A stretch of DNA of 64,000 nucleotides. Source: Betaproteobacteria bacterium (GTDB lineage: Bacteria > Pseudomonadota > Gammaproteobacteria > Burkholderiales > Usitatibacteraceae). The position numbers and the translations under genes are program-made. Below the pieces are notes generated by a model. The model made no database searches, was not told where the DNA came from, and saw only the letters and a program-made list of their open reading frames with translations. Below, piece after piece: positions 48,297 to 57,273 of this stretch; positions within the stretch are counted from its first letter, which is position 1, and the number at the start of each line of letters is the position of its first letter. The stretch lies in the NCBI GenBank assembly GCA_016711875.1, contig JADJSD010000023.1:186001-250000 (forward strand), written 5' to 3'.

Positions 48297-48412
48297 CCGT
48301 ACAGCCGCCCGGTTGAGCCCGGCTGCCGGAAAGGCCGCCGGAAACTAAGGGAAAGACAACGAAGGCGCGCGCCCCCGTCCCGGGTGGGCGAAGCGCGATT
48401 CCAGACACGAGA

Positions 48413-49051
48413 ATGGCGCAGTTCTTCGAAGTACATCCGGAAAACCCGCAGCCGCGCTCCATCCGGGCTGCCGTCGAAATCATGAAGGCCGGAGGCGTGA
48501 TCGCCTACCCGACCGACTCCTGCTACGCGCTGGGTTGCCGCATCGGCGACAAGGCGGCGATGGAGCGAATCCGGCGCATCCGCAACGTGGACGAGCGCCA
48601 TCACCTCACGCTCATGTGCCGGGACCTCTCGGAAGTGGGCCAATTCGCGAAGGTGGACAACATCCAGTACCGCCTCATCAAGGCGAACACGCCGGGCAAC
48701 TACACCTTCATCCTGAAGGCCTCGCGCGACGTGCCTCGCCGCCTGCTGCACCCGCGGCACACGATCGGCGTTCGCATCCCGGACCACCCGGTGCCCCTCG
48801 CCCTCATCGCGGAGCTGGGCGAGCCCATGCTTTCGTCGACGCTGATCCTGCCGGACCACGGCGTGGCCTTGAACGACGCCGAGGAAATCCGCACGTACCT
48901 GGACCACGCGCTCGACGGCATCTTCGATGCCGGCGCCTGCGGCCTCGACGTCACCACCGTGATCGACATCTCGGGCGACAAGCCCGTGCTCCTGCGCGAG
49001 GGCAAGGGCGACATCCGCCCGTTCGGCTTCGTGAAGACGGCGCTGCACTGA
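48413..49051 (+). CDS. YciO/Sua5/TsaC-family protein
   Basis: This encodes 212 residues. The YrdC-like fold is visible: GGVIAYPTDSCYALGCRIGD, HHLTLMCRDLSEVGQFA, ANTPGNYTFILKAS and HTIGVRIPDHPVPLAL. Members related to YciO are often annotated as threonylcarbamoyl-AMP synthases, but YciO itself may have another role. The stop overlaps the next gene's ATG (TGATG). Confidence 0.9.
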   Translation: MAQFFEVHPENPQPRSIRAAVEIMKAGGVIAYPTDSCYALGCRIGDKAAMERIRRIRNVDERHHLTLMCRDLSEVGQFAKVDNIQYRLIKANTPGNYTFILKASRDVPRRLLHPRHTIGVRIPDHPVPLALIAELGEPMLSSTLILPDHGVALNDAEEIRTYLDHALDGIFDAGACGLDVTTVIDISGDKPVLLREGKGDIRPFGFVKTALH

Positions 49052-49707
49052 TGAACTGGCAGGACATCGTCCTCTACATCGCGATCAACGCGATCCCGCT
49101 CGTGTTCGCGATCACCCTGCACGAGGCGGCGCACGGGTACGTCGCCAAGCTCTTCGGCGACCGCACGGCGTGGATGCTCGGGCGCGTCACCGCGAACCCC
49201 GTGAAGCACATCGATCCGGTGGGCACCGTGATCGTCCCCCTCGTGATGCTGGTGCTTTCGAGCGGCGGTTTCATGTTCGGCTGGGCGAAGCCCGTGCCGG
49301 TCAACTTCGAGAACCTGCGCCGGCCCAAGCAGGACATGCTCTGGGTGGCGGCCGCCGGGCCCGGCGCCAACATCCTGATGCTCGTGATCTGGCTCGTCCT
49401 CGCGAAGGCCCTGCTGGCGGCGGGCGGTTCGGGCATGGCCTGGGAATTCTGGATCCGCGTGGCCGACGCCGGAATCATCTGGAACATCAGCCTGGCGATC
49501 CTGAACCTCTTTCCGCTGCTGCCGCTCGACGGCGGGCGCATCCTCGCGAGCCTGCTGCCGAATCGCCTCGCGTACTCCTATTCGCGCCTCGAGCCCTACG
49601 GCATGTTCATCCTGCTCTTCCTCGTGGCCACCCCGATCCTGGGCTGGATCCTGGGCCCCATCATGGCGAGCGCACGACACGCCGCCTATTCCCTCCTTCG
49701 CTTCTAG
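49051..49707 (+). CDS. Site-2 protease-family (M50) membrane metalloprotease
   Basis: This encodes 218 residues with about five membrane helices. Zinc site HEAAHGYVA (His-Glu-x2-His) near residue 24 and the second metal-binding motif FPLLPLDGGRILASLLP near residue 155 are both intact. It is the short form without PDZ domain, common before trpS in proteobacteria. Substrates unknown. Confidence 0.93.
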   Translation: MNWQDIVLYIAINAIPLVFAITLHEAAHGYVAKLFGDRTAWMLGRVTANPVKHIDPVGTVIVPLVMLVLSSGGFMFGWAKPVPVNFENLRRPKQDMLWVAAAGPGANILMLVIWLVLAKALLAAGGSGMAWEFWIRVADAGIIWNISLAILNLFPLLPLDGGRILASLLPNRLAYSYSRLEPYGMFILLFLVATPILGWILGPIMASARHAAYSLLRF

Positions 49708-49719
49708 GACCCGCTGACC

Positions 49720-50928
49720 ATGTATCAGGACCGCGTCCTCTCCGGCATGCGCCCCACCGGGCAGATGCACCTCGGCCACTACCACGGCGCGCTCAAGAAC
49801 TGGGTGCGCCTGCAGAACGAGTACCCGTGCTACTTCTTCGCGGCGGATTGGCACGCGCTCACCTCGCACTACGAGGACCCGTCGGTCATCGAGTCGACGG
49901 TGTGGGACATGTTCGTCGACTGGCTCGCGGCCGGCCTCGATCCGTCGAAGGCCACGCTGTTCGTGCAGTCGCGCGTCCCGCAGCACGCCGAGCTCACGCT
50001 GCTGCTCTCGTTCTTCACGCCGCTTGCCTGGCTCGAGCGCGTGCCGACCTACAAGGACACGGTGGAGAAGCACGCCGAGCACGGCCGCGACCTCACCACC
50101 TACGGGTTCCTGGGCTACCCCCTCATGCAGGCGGCGGACATCCTGATCTACCGCGCCACGGGCGTGCCGGTGGGCGAGGACCAGGTCTCGCACATCGAGC
50201 TCACGCGCGAGATCGCGCGTCGGTTCAACCATCTCTTCGGGCGCGAGAAGGGTTTCGAGGAGAAGGCCGAGTCCGCGGTGAAGAAGATGGGTCCGAAGAA
50301 GGCGAAGCTCTACAGGCTGCTGCGCACGCGCTTCCAGGAGCAAGGGGACGAGGCCGCCCTCACGGAGGCGAGGGAACTCGTCGGCGACGTGCAGAACCTC
50401 TCCATCGGAGACAAGGAGCGGCTCTTCGGCTTCATCGAGGGCGGGGGGCGCATGATCCTCGCCGAACCCGAGGCGCTCCTCACCGAGACGCCCAAGCTGC
50501 TGGGCCTGGACGGCCAGAAGATGTCCAAGAGCTACGGCAACGCCATCCTGCTGCGCGACAAGCCCGACGAGGTCTCGAAGAAGGTGCGCACGATGCCCAC
50601 GGACCCGGCGCGCGTCCGCCGCACGGACCCGGGTGACCCCGGCAAGTGCCCGGTGTGGAACCTGCACCAGGTCTACTCCTCGCAGGACACGAGGGACTGG
50701 GTGGTGAAGGGCTGCCAGAGCGCGGGCATCGGGTGCCTGGAGTGCAAGCAGCCGGTGATCGACGCGGTGAATGCGGAGCTGGGGCCGATCCGCGAGCGGG
50801 CGGCCGGCTACGAGGAGGATCCCTCGCTCGTGCGGTCGATCATCCAGGACGGGTGCGAGAAGGCTTCCGATCTCGCGGAAGAGACGATGCGGGACGTGCG
50901 CGAGGCCATGGGCCTCAACTACTCCTGA
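49720..50928 (+). CDS. trpS: Tryptophan-tRNA ligase
   Basis: This encodes 402 residues. The class I aminoacyl-tRNA synthetase HIGH motif is MHLGHYHG and the KMSKS motif QKMSKSYGN. The insertion region and VPVGEDQVSHIELTREIARR are typical of the beta/gamma-type enzyme of about 400 residues. Between the M50 protease and the esterase gene. Confidence 0.96.
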   Translation: MYQDRVLSGMRPTGQMHLGHYHGALKNWVRLQNEYPCYFFAADWHALTSHYEDPSVIESTVWDMFVDWLAAGLDPSKATLFVQSRVPQHAELTLLLSFFTPLAWLERVPTYKDTVEKHAEHGRDLTTYGFLGYPLMQAADILIYRATGVPVGEDQVSHIELTREIARRFNHLFGREKGFEEKAESAVKKMGPKKAKLYRLLRTRFQEQGDEAALTEARELVGDVQNLSIGDKERLFGFIEGGGRMILAEPEALLTETPKLLGLDGQKMSKSYGNAILLRDKPDEVSKKVRTMPTDPARVRRTDPGDPGKCPVWNLHQVYSSQDTRDWVVKGCQSAGIGCLECKQPVIDAVNAELGPIRERAAGYEEDPSLVRSIIQDGCEKASDLAEETMRDVREAMGLNYS

Positions 50929-50953
50929 GAGTTTTGCGAGCCAAGGACGGGGA

Positions 50954-50992
50954 ACGCAGATGAACGCCGATCGTACGCAGATGAACGCCGAT
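50954..50992. repeat. Two tandem copies of an 18-nt dispersed-repeat unit at the esterase start
   Basis: ACGCAGATGAACGCCGAT occurs at 50954-50971 and 50975-50992 (period 21 bases = 7 codons). It contributes the ATG and the repeated N-terminal peptide MNADRT of the next gene. The same string type is a known low-complexity intergenic repeat in many environmental bacteria. Confidence 0.6.
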
Positions 50993-51883
50993 AGAACCTC
51001 GACAGTTCGACGGCTTGGTGCCGTGCTCTTCGCAGCCGGGATCGCGTTGACGGGGCTCGTCGAGGCGGCGACGCCGGTGCCCTCGGGCAAGTGGAGCTTC
51101 GTGTTCACGGACAAGAAGGGCCGCGCGGACCGGCCGATGCGGGTCTACACGTACCGGCCGAAGAAGTGCGACACGACGTGCCCCATCCAGTTCGTGCTGC
51201 ATGGTGCCTCGCGCACGGCTTCCAACTACCGCGATCACTGGGAGCTCCTCGCGGACCGCTACGGCTTCCTCGTGATCGCGCCGGAGTTCTCCGCGAAGGA
51301 CTGGCCCGGCAGGAGCTACAACCTGGGCGACACGGGCGACACCTCGAACCCGGAGATGTGGGGCTACTCGGTGATCGAGCACCTCTTCGACGAGATGCGC
51401 GACGGCCAGAAGGACTACCGCATCTTCGGGCATTCGGCCGGCGCGCAGTTCGTGCACCGCCTGCTGTTCCTGTTGCCGGGCAACCGCGCCTCCATCGCCA
51501 TCATGGCGAACGCCGGTTGGTACACGATGCCCGAATGGCGCTCCGACAAGGCGGCGGCCAAGTGGCCGCATTCGCTCGTGGGTGCTCCGGGCGGCGCGGG
51601 CGAATCGCAGCTGAAGGCCGCGCTCGAGAAGAAGGCCTGGGTGATCCTCGGGGAAGCCGACACCGACCCGAACGACTCCCGGCTCGACAAGGCCGAGGCC
51701 TCGATGAAGCAGGGGGCCACCCGGCTCGAGCGCGGCGAGAACTTCTTCGGCGCGGTGACCGCCGCGTCCACGACGCTCGGCGCGAAGCTCGGCTGGCAGC
51801 TCGCCACGGTGCCGGGCGTGGGCCACGACGGCAACAAGATGTCGCGCGCATCCGCCGAGATCGCCTACGGAGCGAGGAAATGA
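50960..51883 (+). CDS. Secreted alpha/beta-hydrolase (esterase D/PHB depolymerase-like)
   Basis: This encodes 307 residues from ATG 50960, or 300 from the duplicated ATG at 50981. A signal-like helix RLGAVLFAAGIALTGLVEA follows an unusual N-terminus. The hydrolase core: QFVLHGASRTASNYRDHWEL (oxyanion region), the nucleophile elbow in YRIFGHSAGAQFVHRL, and the His in VPGVGHDGNKMSRASAE. Probably periplasmic or secreted; substrate unknown. The stop overlaps the scpA ATG. Confidence 0.8.
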   Translation: MNADRTQMNADRTSTVRRLGAVLFAAGIALTGLVEAATPVPSGKWSFVFTDKKGRADRPMRVYTYRPKKCDTTCPIQFVLHGASRTASNYRDHWELLADRYGFLVIAPEFSAKDWPGRSYNLGDTGDTSNPEMWGYSVIEHLFDEMRDGQKDYRIFGHSAGAQFVHRLLFLLPGNRASIAIMANAGWYTMPEWRSDKAAAKWPHSLVGAPGGAGESQLKAALEKKAWVILGEADTDPNDSRLDKAEASMKQGATRLERGENFFGAVTAASTTLGAKLGWQLATVPGVGHDGNKMSRASAEIAYGARK

Positions 51884-52734
51884 CGATGGCGGCCGCCAAC
51901 GACCCGATCGCCGCCGAAGCGCAGGCCGGGCTCGACCTCGCCCTGCCCGTCGCGAAGATCCGCGGCGAGCCGCTCGCGCAGCTGCCCACCGACCTCTACA
52001 TCCCGCCCGAGGCGCTCTCGGTCTTCCTCGACACGTTCGAGGGCCCGCTCGACCTGCTGCTCTACCTCATCCGCCGCCACTCGCTCGACGTGCTCGACAT
52101 CCCGATGGCCGAGCTCACGCGCCAGTACATGGAATACGTCGAGATGATGCGCACCCAGCAGCTCGAGCTCGCCGCCGAGTACCTGCTGATGGCCGCGCTC
52201 CTCATCGAGATCAAGTCGCGCATGCTGCTGCCGCGCCCGAAGCGCCACGACGACGCGGAGCCCGAGGATCCGCGCGCCGAGCTCGTGCGGCGCCTGCTCG
52301 AGTACGAGCAGATGAAGAAGGCCGCGCAGCTCCTGGGCGAGGCCCCCGTGGCCGGCCGCGACTTCTCGGTGGTGGAGGTCTACATCGAGCAGTCCCTCGC
52401 CGAGAGCCTGCCGGGCGTCGCGATCGGCGATCTTTCGGAGGCGTGGCGGTCCATCCTCGCCCGCGCGAAGATGACGAAGCACCACAAGATCACCCGCGAG
52501 CAGCTTTCGGTGCGCTCGCACATGAGCCGCATCCTGCGCGAACTGGGCAACGGCGCCTTCACGGAATTCTCCCGCCTCTTCAAGCCCGAGGAGGGCGTGC
52601 CCGTCCTCGTGGTGAGTTTCCTCGCCCTGCTCGAGCTCGCGCGCGAATCGCTCATCGAGATCACGCAGCAGGGCGCCTTCGAACCGATCTACGTGCGCAT
52701 GAAGAGCGAGCGCGCGGCCCTCACGATGACCTGA
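51880..52734 (+). CDS. scpA: Segregation and condensation protein A
   Basis: This encodes 284 residues; GAGGAA ribosome site directly before the ATG, which overlaps the esterase stop. The kleisin subunit of the bacterial SMC complex. N-terminal FEGPLDLLLYLIRRHSLDVL is diagnostic, with AAEYLLMAALLIEIKSRML. C-terminal winged helix near FLALLELARESLIEITQQG. scpB follows after 2 bases. Confidence 0.95.
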   Translation: MTMAAANDPIAAEAQAGLDLALPVAKIRGEPLAQLPTDLYIPPEALSVFLDTFEGPLDLLLYLIRRHSLDVLDIPMAELTRQYMEYVEMMRTQQLELAAEYLLMAALLIEIKSRMLLPRPKRHDDAEPEDPRAELVRRLLEYEQMKKAAQLLGEAPVAGRDFSVVEVYIEQSLAESLPGVAIGDLSEAWRSILARAKMTKHHKITREQLSVRSHMSRILRELGNGAFTEFSRLFKPEEGVPVLVVSFLALLELARESLIEITQQGAFEPIYVRMKSERAALTMT

Positions 52735-52736
52735 CC

Positions 52737-53513
52737 ATGAACGACGAGACCCTCGAAGCCGTCGAGACGCCCGAGCCGCAGCCCGAGCGCGAGCCCCTCG
52801 ACCTCACCCTCGTGAAGCGCGTGCTCGAGGCGGCGCTGCTCTCGGCCCCGGAGCCGCTCGCGATCGGCCCGCTCAAGCGCCTCTTCGGCGGCGAGCTGGA
52901 CGCCGACAGCCTGCGCAAGATCCTCGACGAGATCCGCGAGGAATGGACCGACCGGCCCGTGGAACTCACCTCGGTCGCCTCCGGCTGGCGCTTCCGCGTG
53001 CGGCCCGAATACCAGCGCTACCTCGACCGGATCTCGAACGACAAGGCGCCGCGCTACTCGCGTGCCGTGCTCGAGACGCTCGCCATCATCGCGTACCGGC
53101 AGCCGGTGACCCGCGGCGACATCGAGGACATCCGCGGCGTGGCCGTCTCGCCGCCCACCCTCAAGGCGCTCGAGGAGCGCGGCTGGATCGACGTCGTCGG
53201 CCACCGCGAGACCCCGGGCCGCCCGGCGCTCTTCGCGACGACGCGCAAGTTCCTGGACGACCTGAACCTGCGCTCCCTCGAGGAGCTGCCCGCGCTCGAG
53301 GAGCTGCAAAGCACCCTCGACGCGAACTTCGAGGCGGCCCCCGCCGCCCCGATGCAGGAGAGCCTGCTGGAGGAAGCCCACGAGGCGGATCCCGGCGAGG
53401 CGCCCTCCGAACCGCCGGCCGTCGACGACGCGGCCGCCCCCCCGAGCGACACCCCCCCCTCAAGCGGGGCCGACGCGCCCCCGGAAGATACGGAGCAACC
53501 CCATGCGGGATAG
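52737..53513 (+). CDS. scpB: Segregation and condensation protein B
   Basis: This encodes 258 residues. Two winged-helix domains: KRVLEAALLSAPEPLAIGPL and SRAVLETLAIIAYRQPVTRG, followed by IRGVAVSPPTLKALEERGWI and RETPGRPALFATTRKFLDDL. The last 60 residues are acidic, Ala/Pro-rich and probably disordered. Overlaps rluB by 11 bases. Confidence 0.95.
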   Translation: MNDETLEAVETPEPQPEREPLDLTLVKRVLEAALLSAPEPLAIGPLKRLFGGELDADSLRKILDEIREEWTDRPVELTSVASGWRFRVRPEYQRYLDRISNDKAPRYSRAVLETLAIIAYRQPVTRGDIEDIRGVAVSPPTLKALEERGWIDVVGHRETPGRPALFATTRKFLDDLNLRSLEELPALEELQSTLDANFEAAPAAPMQESLLEEAHEADPGEAPSEPPAVDDAAAPPSDTPPSSGADAPPEDTEQPHAG

Positions 53514-55110
53514 ACCCCAACGCACGCCGCGCCTCGACTGGCCCGGCGGCATCGTGCCGGAATGGGCCAAGGCCCCGGCGAGCGCCAGGAAGCGAAGCGG
53601 CAAGACGGGCCCGGGCGGCAAGGCCACGGGCAAGCGCGAGCGCCTGCAGAAGGTGATGGCGCAGTCGGGCTACGGCTCCCGGCGCAACGTCGAGATCCTC
53701 ATCGCGCAGGGCCACCTCGCCATCAACGGCCAGCTCGCGAAACTGGGCGACCAGGTGGGGCCGGGCGACCGCGTGAAGCTCGACGGCAAGCTGATCCACC
53801 TGCGGTTCGGCGAGCAGCTGCCGCGCGTGCTGATCTACCACAAGCCCGAAGGCGAGATCTGCACGCGGGACGACCCCGAGGGCCGTCCCACCGTCTTCGA
53901 CAAGTTGCCGCGCCTGAGCAACTCGCGCTGGGTGTCGGTCGGCCGTCTCGACTTCAACACGAGCGGCCTGCTCATGTTCACCACCAACGGCGACCTCGCC
54001 AACCGGCTCATGCACCCGAGCTTCGAGGTCGAGCGCGAATACGCCGTGCGCCTCGTGGGCCAGCTCACGCCGGAGCAGTTCGGCCTTCTCACGGGCGAGG
54101 GCGTGGACATCGACGGCGACAAGTGCCATTTCGACCGCCTCGAGGATCGCGGCGGCGAGGGCACGAACCACTGGTACCACGTCGTGCTTCGCGAGGGGAA
54201 GAACCGCGAGGTGCGCCGCATGTTCGAGGCGGTGGGCCTCATGGTGAGCCGACTCATGCGCGTTCGCTACGGCCCGGTCGAGCTGCCCGCCTTCCTGAAG
54301 CGCGGGATGAGCCGCGATCTCGCCGAGGACGATGTCGCGAATCTCATGGCCTTCGCCGGCATGGGCGAGAGCGAGGCGGAAAGCGAGGAGGACGGCGAGG
54401 AGGAGTTCATGCCCGGCAACGTCGTCACGGACGCCGACCTGCCCGAGCCCGAGGACGACTTCGACGACGAGGACGATCGCCAGCCCGCGTTCCTGATGGA
54501 AGGCTACGCCGACAAGGACGACCCCATCGACGAACTGGACGACGATCGCCAGCCGGATTTCGAGCGCCTGCCGGGCTTCAATCGCGCCACCGGCACCATG
54601 GGCCTTCCCGCGGGACACCGCGGCGTTCACTGGGCTTCGGGGGAAAAACCGGTCGGGCCGGCGGGCAGCGGACCGGGTCCGGGCAAGAAAGGACGCGGCA
54701 AGCCGCCACGCGGGAAGAAGCCCGGCGGCAAGAAGCCCATGGGCCAGGGGCACGGTGCGCCGATGCAGGCACGAGCCGAGCGCCCGCCGGCGCAGCCGGC
54801 CGCGGGCGGTCCTCCCGGGACACCCGGTGCGCAGGCGCCGGGCAAGAACAAGAAGCGCCGCCGTCGCGGCAAGGGCGGCGGTGGGCAGGGAGCCCCGCGT
54901 CCCGCGCAAGGCCAGCCGAACGCGGCCGCCCCCGCCGTGTCGCAAGGCGGGCCTCCCCAGCCGGCCGGTGGCGGCGGCGCGAACCCGACGCCGGGCCAGG
55001 GCAAGGCGCGACGGGGCCGTCGAGGTCGCGGGCGCAATCGCCCGCGCGGTGCCGGTGAAGGCGGGGCCCCGGGAGGAGGAACGCCTCGCGACCCCTCGCA
55101 GGGCCAGTAG
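53503..55110 (+). CDS. rluB: 23S rRNA pseudouridine(2605) synthase with long disordered tail
   Basis: This encodes 535 residues, about 200 more than many RluB proteins. S4-like domain RERLQKVMAQSGYGSRRNVE, then the RsuA-type catalytic domain with Asp150 in VGRLDFNTSGLL and KNREVRRMFEAVGLMVSRL. After residue 295 the protein is first acidic (ESEEDGEEEF, DDFDDEDDRQP) and then Gly/Pro/Lys/Arg-rich (KKGRGKPPRGKKPGGKKP, KNKKRRRRGKGGGG). Modifies U2605 of 23S rRNA in the peptidyl-transferase region. Confidence 0.94.
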   Translation: MRDRPQRTPRLDWPGGIVPEWAKAPASARKRSGKTGPGGKATGKRERLQKVMAQSGYGSRRNVEILIAQGHLAINGQLAKLGDQVGPGDRVKLDGKLIHLRFGEQLPRVLIYHKPEGEICTRDDPEGRPTVFDKLPRLSNSRWVSVGRLDFNTSGLLMFTTNGDLANRLMHPSFEVEREYAVRLVGQLTPEQFGLLTGEGVDIDGDKCHFDRLEDRGGEGTNHWYHVVLREGKNREVRRMFEAVGLMVSRLMRVRYGPVELPAFLKRGMSRDLAEDDVANLMAFAGMGESEAESEEDGEEEFMPGNVVTDADLPEPEDDFDDEDDRQPAFLMEGYADKDDPIDELDDDRQPDFERLPGFNRATGTMGLPAGHRGVHWASGEKPVGPAGSGPGPGKKGRGKPPRGKKPGGKKPMGQGHGAPMQARAERPPAQPAAGGPPGTPGAQAPGKNKKRRRRGKGGGGQGAPRPAQGQPNAAAPAVSQGGPPQPAGGGGANPTPGQGKARRGRRGRGRNRPRGAGEGGAPGGGTPRDPSQGQ

Positions 55111-55116
55111 CGCGGG

Positions 55117-55770
55117 TCAGGCCGGGCTCGCGGGTCCGCGAGACAGATAGTGCCGCACGCGATCGGCGAGACGCTTCATGCGTTCGTCACGGATGCCGTG
55201 CGCCTCGAGTACCGACTGCGTGTGGAACAGGTACTCGGCGGCCGAGCCCGCCCTGCCGCGTGCGGTCGCGAGCGCGTGCACCATCGCCTCGACGCTGAGC
55301 CTTCCCGCATAGCCGGTGCACCCGCGGTTCACCACGAAGGCGAGGACGGGCATGCGCTCGGCGCCGGCGTGGCAGTCGAGCCAGCGCGGCTCGTAGGAAC
55401 GCAGGGTCATCTCGCGCCGCCAGAGCCTCGCGAGGTCCTCGCGCGTGGTCGCCTGGCCCAACCGGTAGGCGAGGCCGCGGCAACAGCCTCCGCGTTCGAG
55501 GGTGAGGACGAGGCCGGGATGCTCCGGGGTGCCGCGGTTGATGCGCGACCACTGGCCGAAGTTGCGGTGAAAGCCGTAGACCGTGCCCACGCGTTTCGCG
55601 ACGAAGGCGAAACCCGGGTTCCACATGAGCGAGCCGTAGGCGAACACCCAGAAGGGTTCGGCGGCGTTCCGGGCCGCGAGCGTCTCGTCGATGGAGCGCT
55701 CGATCTCGGCGTCCGAAAGGCGCTCGGCGTCGATGCCGGGGAAGGCGCCGTGAACGGCCGGACTTCGCAT
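55117..55770 (-). CDS. Gamma-glutamylcyclotransferase (ChaC-like)
   Basis: This encodes 217 residues. The family opens FWVFAYGSLMWNPGFAFVAK (Tyr-Gly-Ser-Leu motif) and RINRGTPEHPGLVLTLERGG, with the catalytic Glu in the Trp-Arg-Arg-Glu segment (LWRREMTLRSYEPRWL). ChaC enzymes degrade glutathione to 5-oxoproline and Cys-Gly. Two bases after pdxH on the same strand, convergent with rluB. Confidence 0.92.
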   Translation of the reverse strand: MRSPAVHGAFPGIDAERLSDAEIERSIDETLAARNAAEPFWVFAYGSLMWNPGFAFVAKRVGTVYGFHRNFGQWSRINRGTPEHPGLVLTLERGGCCRGLAYRLGQATTREDLARLWRREMTLRSYEPRWLDCHAGAERMPVLAFVVNRGCTGYAGRLSVEAMVHALATARGRAGSAAEYLFHTQSVLEAHGIRDERMKRLADRVRHYLSRGPASPA

Positions 55771-55772
55771 TC

Positions 55773-56405
55773 CTAGGGCGAAAGGCGCGAGCGCGACCAG
55801 CCCTGTGCGGAGCGGGCGTAGGCGATGCGGTCGTGCAGCCGGCTGCGCCGGCCCTGCCAGAATTCGAGGGCCTCGGGCAGCACGCGGTAGCCGCCCCAGT
55901 GCGGCGGGCGCGGCGGGTTCTCGCCGTACTTCACCTCGGCTTCCTTCACGCGGGCCTCGAGCCAGTCGCGGCTTTCGATCACCGCGCTCTGGGTGCTGGC
56001 CCAGGCGCCGATGCGCGAGCCCAGGGGGCGCACGCCGAAATACTCGTCGCTTTCCGCGGCCGTGACCGGTTCGACCCCGCCCTCGACGCGCACCTGCCGC
56101 TCGAGTTCCTTCCAGAAGAACACCAGGGCCGCGCGCGGCCTCGCATCGAGTTCCATGCCCTTGCGGCTGGCGTAGTTGGTGTAGAAGACGAAGCCGCGCT
56201 CATCGAGCCCCTTGAGCAGCATGATGCGTGCCGAGGGATGGCCGGAGGCGTCGACGGTCGCGAGCGTCATGGCGGTCGGCTCGGGCACTCGGGCCTCGAT
56301 CGCCTCCTTCATCCAGGCGTGGAACTGCCGGAAGGGATCGGCGTCGACATCGGATTCGTCCAGGCTCTTGAGGGCGTAGTCGTTGCGGAGGGCGGCGAGG
56401 TCCAT
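55773..56405 (-). CDS. pdxH: Pyridoxamine 5'-phosphate oxidase
   Basis: This encodes 210 residues. Makes pyridoxal 5'-phosphate using FMN. Motifs: PTAMTLATVDASGHPSARIM, LLKGLDERGFVFYTNYASRK, FFWKELERQVRVEG and the C-terminal RVLPEALEFWQGRRSRLHDR with the final Arg-Leu-Ser-Pro. Full length. Confidence 0.96.
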   Translation of the reverse strand: MDLAALRNDYALKSLDESDVDADPFRQFHAWMKEAIEARVPEPTAMTLATVDASGHPSARIMLLKGLDERGFVFYTNYASRKGMELDARPRAALVFFWKELERQVRVEGGVEPVTAAESDEYFGVRPLGSRIGAWASTQSAVIESRDWLEARVKEAEVKYGENPPRPPHWGGYRVLPEALEFWQGRRSRLHDRIAYARSAQGWSRSRLSP

Positions 56406-56481
56406 GGGCGAGGCTTTCCCCGTGCGGGGTCAAAACACCATTCTAGCGCCGCGGGCCCCGCGTTGCGGGTGGCCGCTTCCT

Positions 56482-57255
56482 TCACGCGACCGGTCCGGCC
56501 TTCCGCGCGACGTACTCGGAGAAGAGGCCCAGCGTGACGGTGCGGGCCGTCCCGGCGAACCCGGCTTCGGCGAACTCGCGCAGGACCGTCTCCGGGCTCA
56601 CGCAGGCATCGATCGTTTCCCAGTAGAAATCCATCAGTTCGCGCGCGCGGGCGCGCCGGGCGGAACGGCCGGCGAAGGCCGGGATCACGCCGGTCATGAA
56701 GGTGCGAAGCGCGCCGTTGGCGAACCCGGACTTCGGGCGCGTGATCTCGAGGATGCAGGCCCGGCCCCCGGGCGCGAGAACGCGGCGGATCTCGCCAAGG
56801 AGCGCGCCCAGGTCCGCTACGTGGCGAAGCGCGAAGCCCATGCAGGCGAAATCGAACGAGGCATCCGCGAACGGAAGGCGCTCGCCGAATCCGCGGACGA
56901 GCAGGGCGCCGGGGCGCGTACTCGACTCGTGCAGCATGCCCGCGCTCGGGTCGAGGCCGATCACGAAACCGTCCGGGGCGCACAGCGCCGCCGCCTCGCG
57001 GGCGGCGAGCCCCGTTCCGGTGGCGATGTCCAGGACGCGCATCCCCGGCCCGAGCCCCGCCCGGCGAAGCGCATCGCGTCGATACCAGGAACCGGACCCG
57101 AGGGCGAGCAGGCGCTCGACGTGCTCGTAGTCGCGCGCGCCGTCGTCGAACATCCGGTCCACGAACGTGCGGCGGCTGCGCTCGTCCGACCAGAAGCGAT
57201 CGATCGCGCGGATGGGCGAGTGCGACGGGGTGTCTTCGCGAGACGGCATCGTCAC
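56482..57255 (-). CDS. UbiE/MenG-like class I SAM methyltransferase
   Basis: This encodes 257 residues (ATG at 57255; ATG at 57249 is equally possible). SAM site VLDIATGTGLAAREAAALC, then the acidic loop VIGLDPSAGMLHES, LPFADASFDFACMGFALRHV and LAPGGRACILEITRP, all in the arrangement of UbiE/COQ5 enzymes. With menaquinone genes in the window and no other menG, demethylmenaquinone methylation is a reasonable guess. The neighbouring aryl-polyene-like operon gives an alternative role. The substrate is unproven. Confidence 0.75.
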   Translation of the reverse strand: MTMPSREDTPSHSPIRAIDRFWSDERSRRTFVDRMFDDGARDYEHVERLLALGSGSWYRRDALRRAGLGPGMRVLDIATGTGLAAREAAALCAPDGFVIGLDPSAGMLHESSTRPGALLVRGFGERLPFADASFDFACMGFALRHVADLGALLGEIRRVLAPGGRACILEITRPKSGFANGALRTFMTGVIPAFAGRSARRARARELMDFYWETIDACVSPETVLREFAEAGFAGTARTVTLGLFSEYVARKAGPVA

Positions 57256-57273
57256 CGGGCGGCCGAGGCGATT

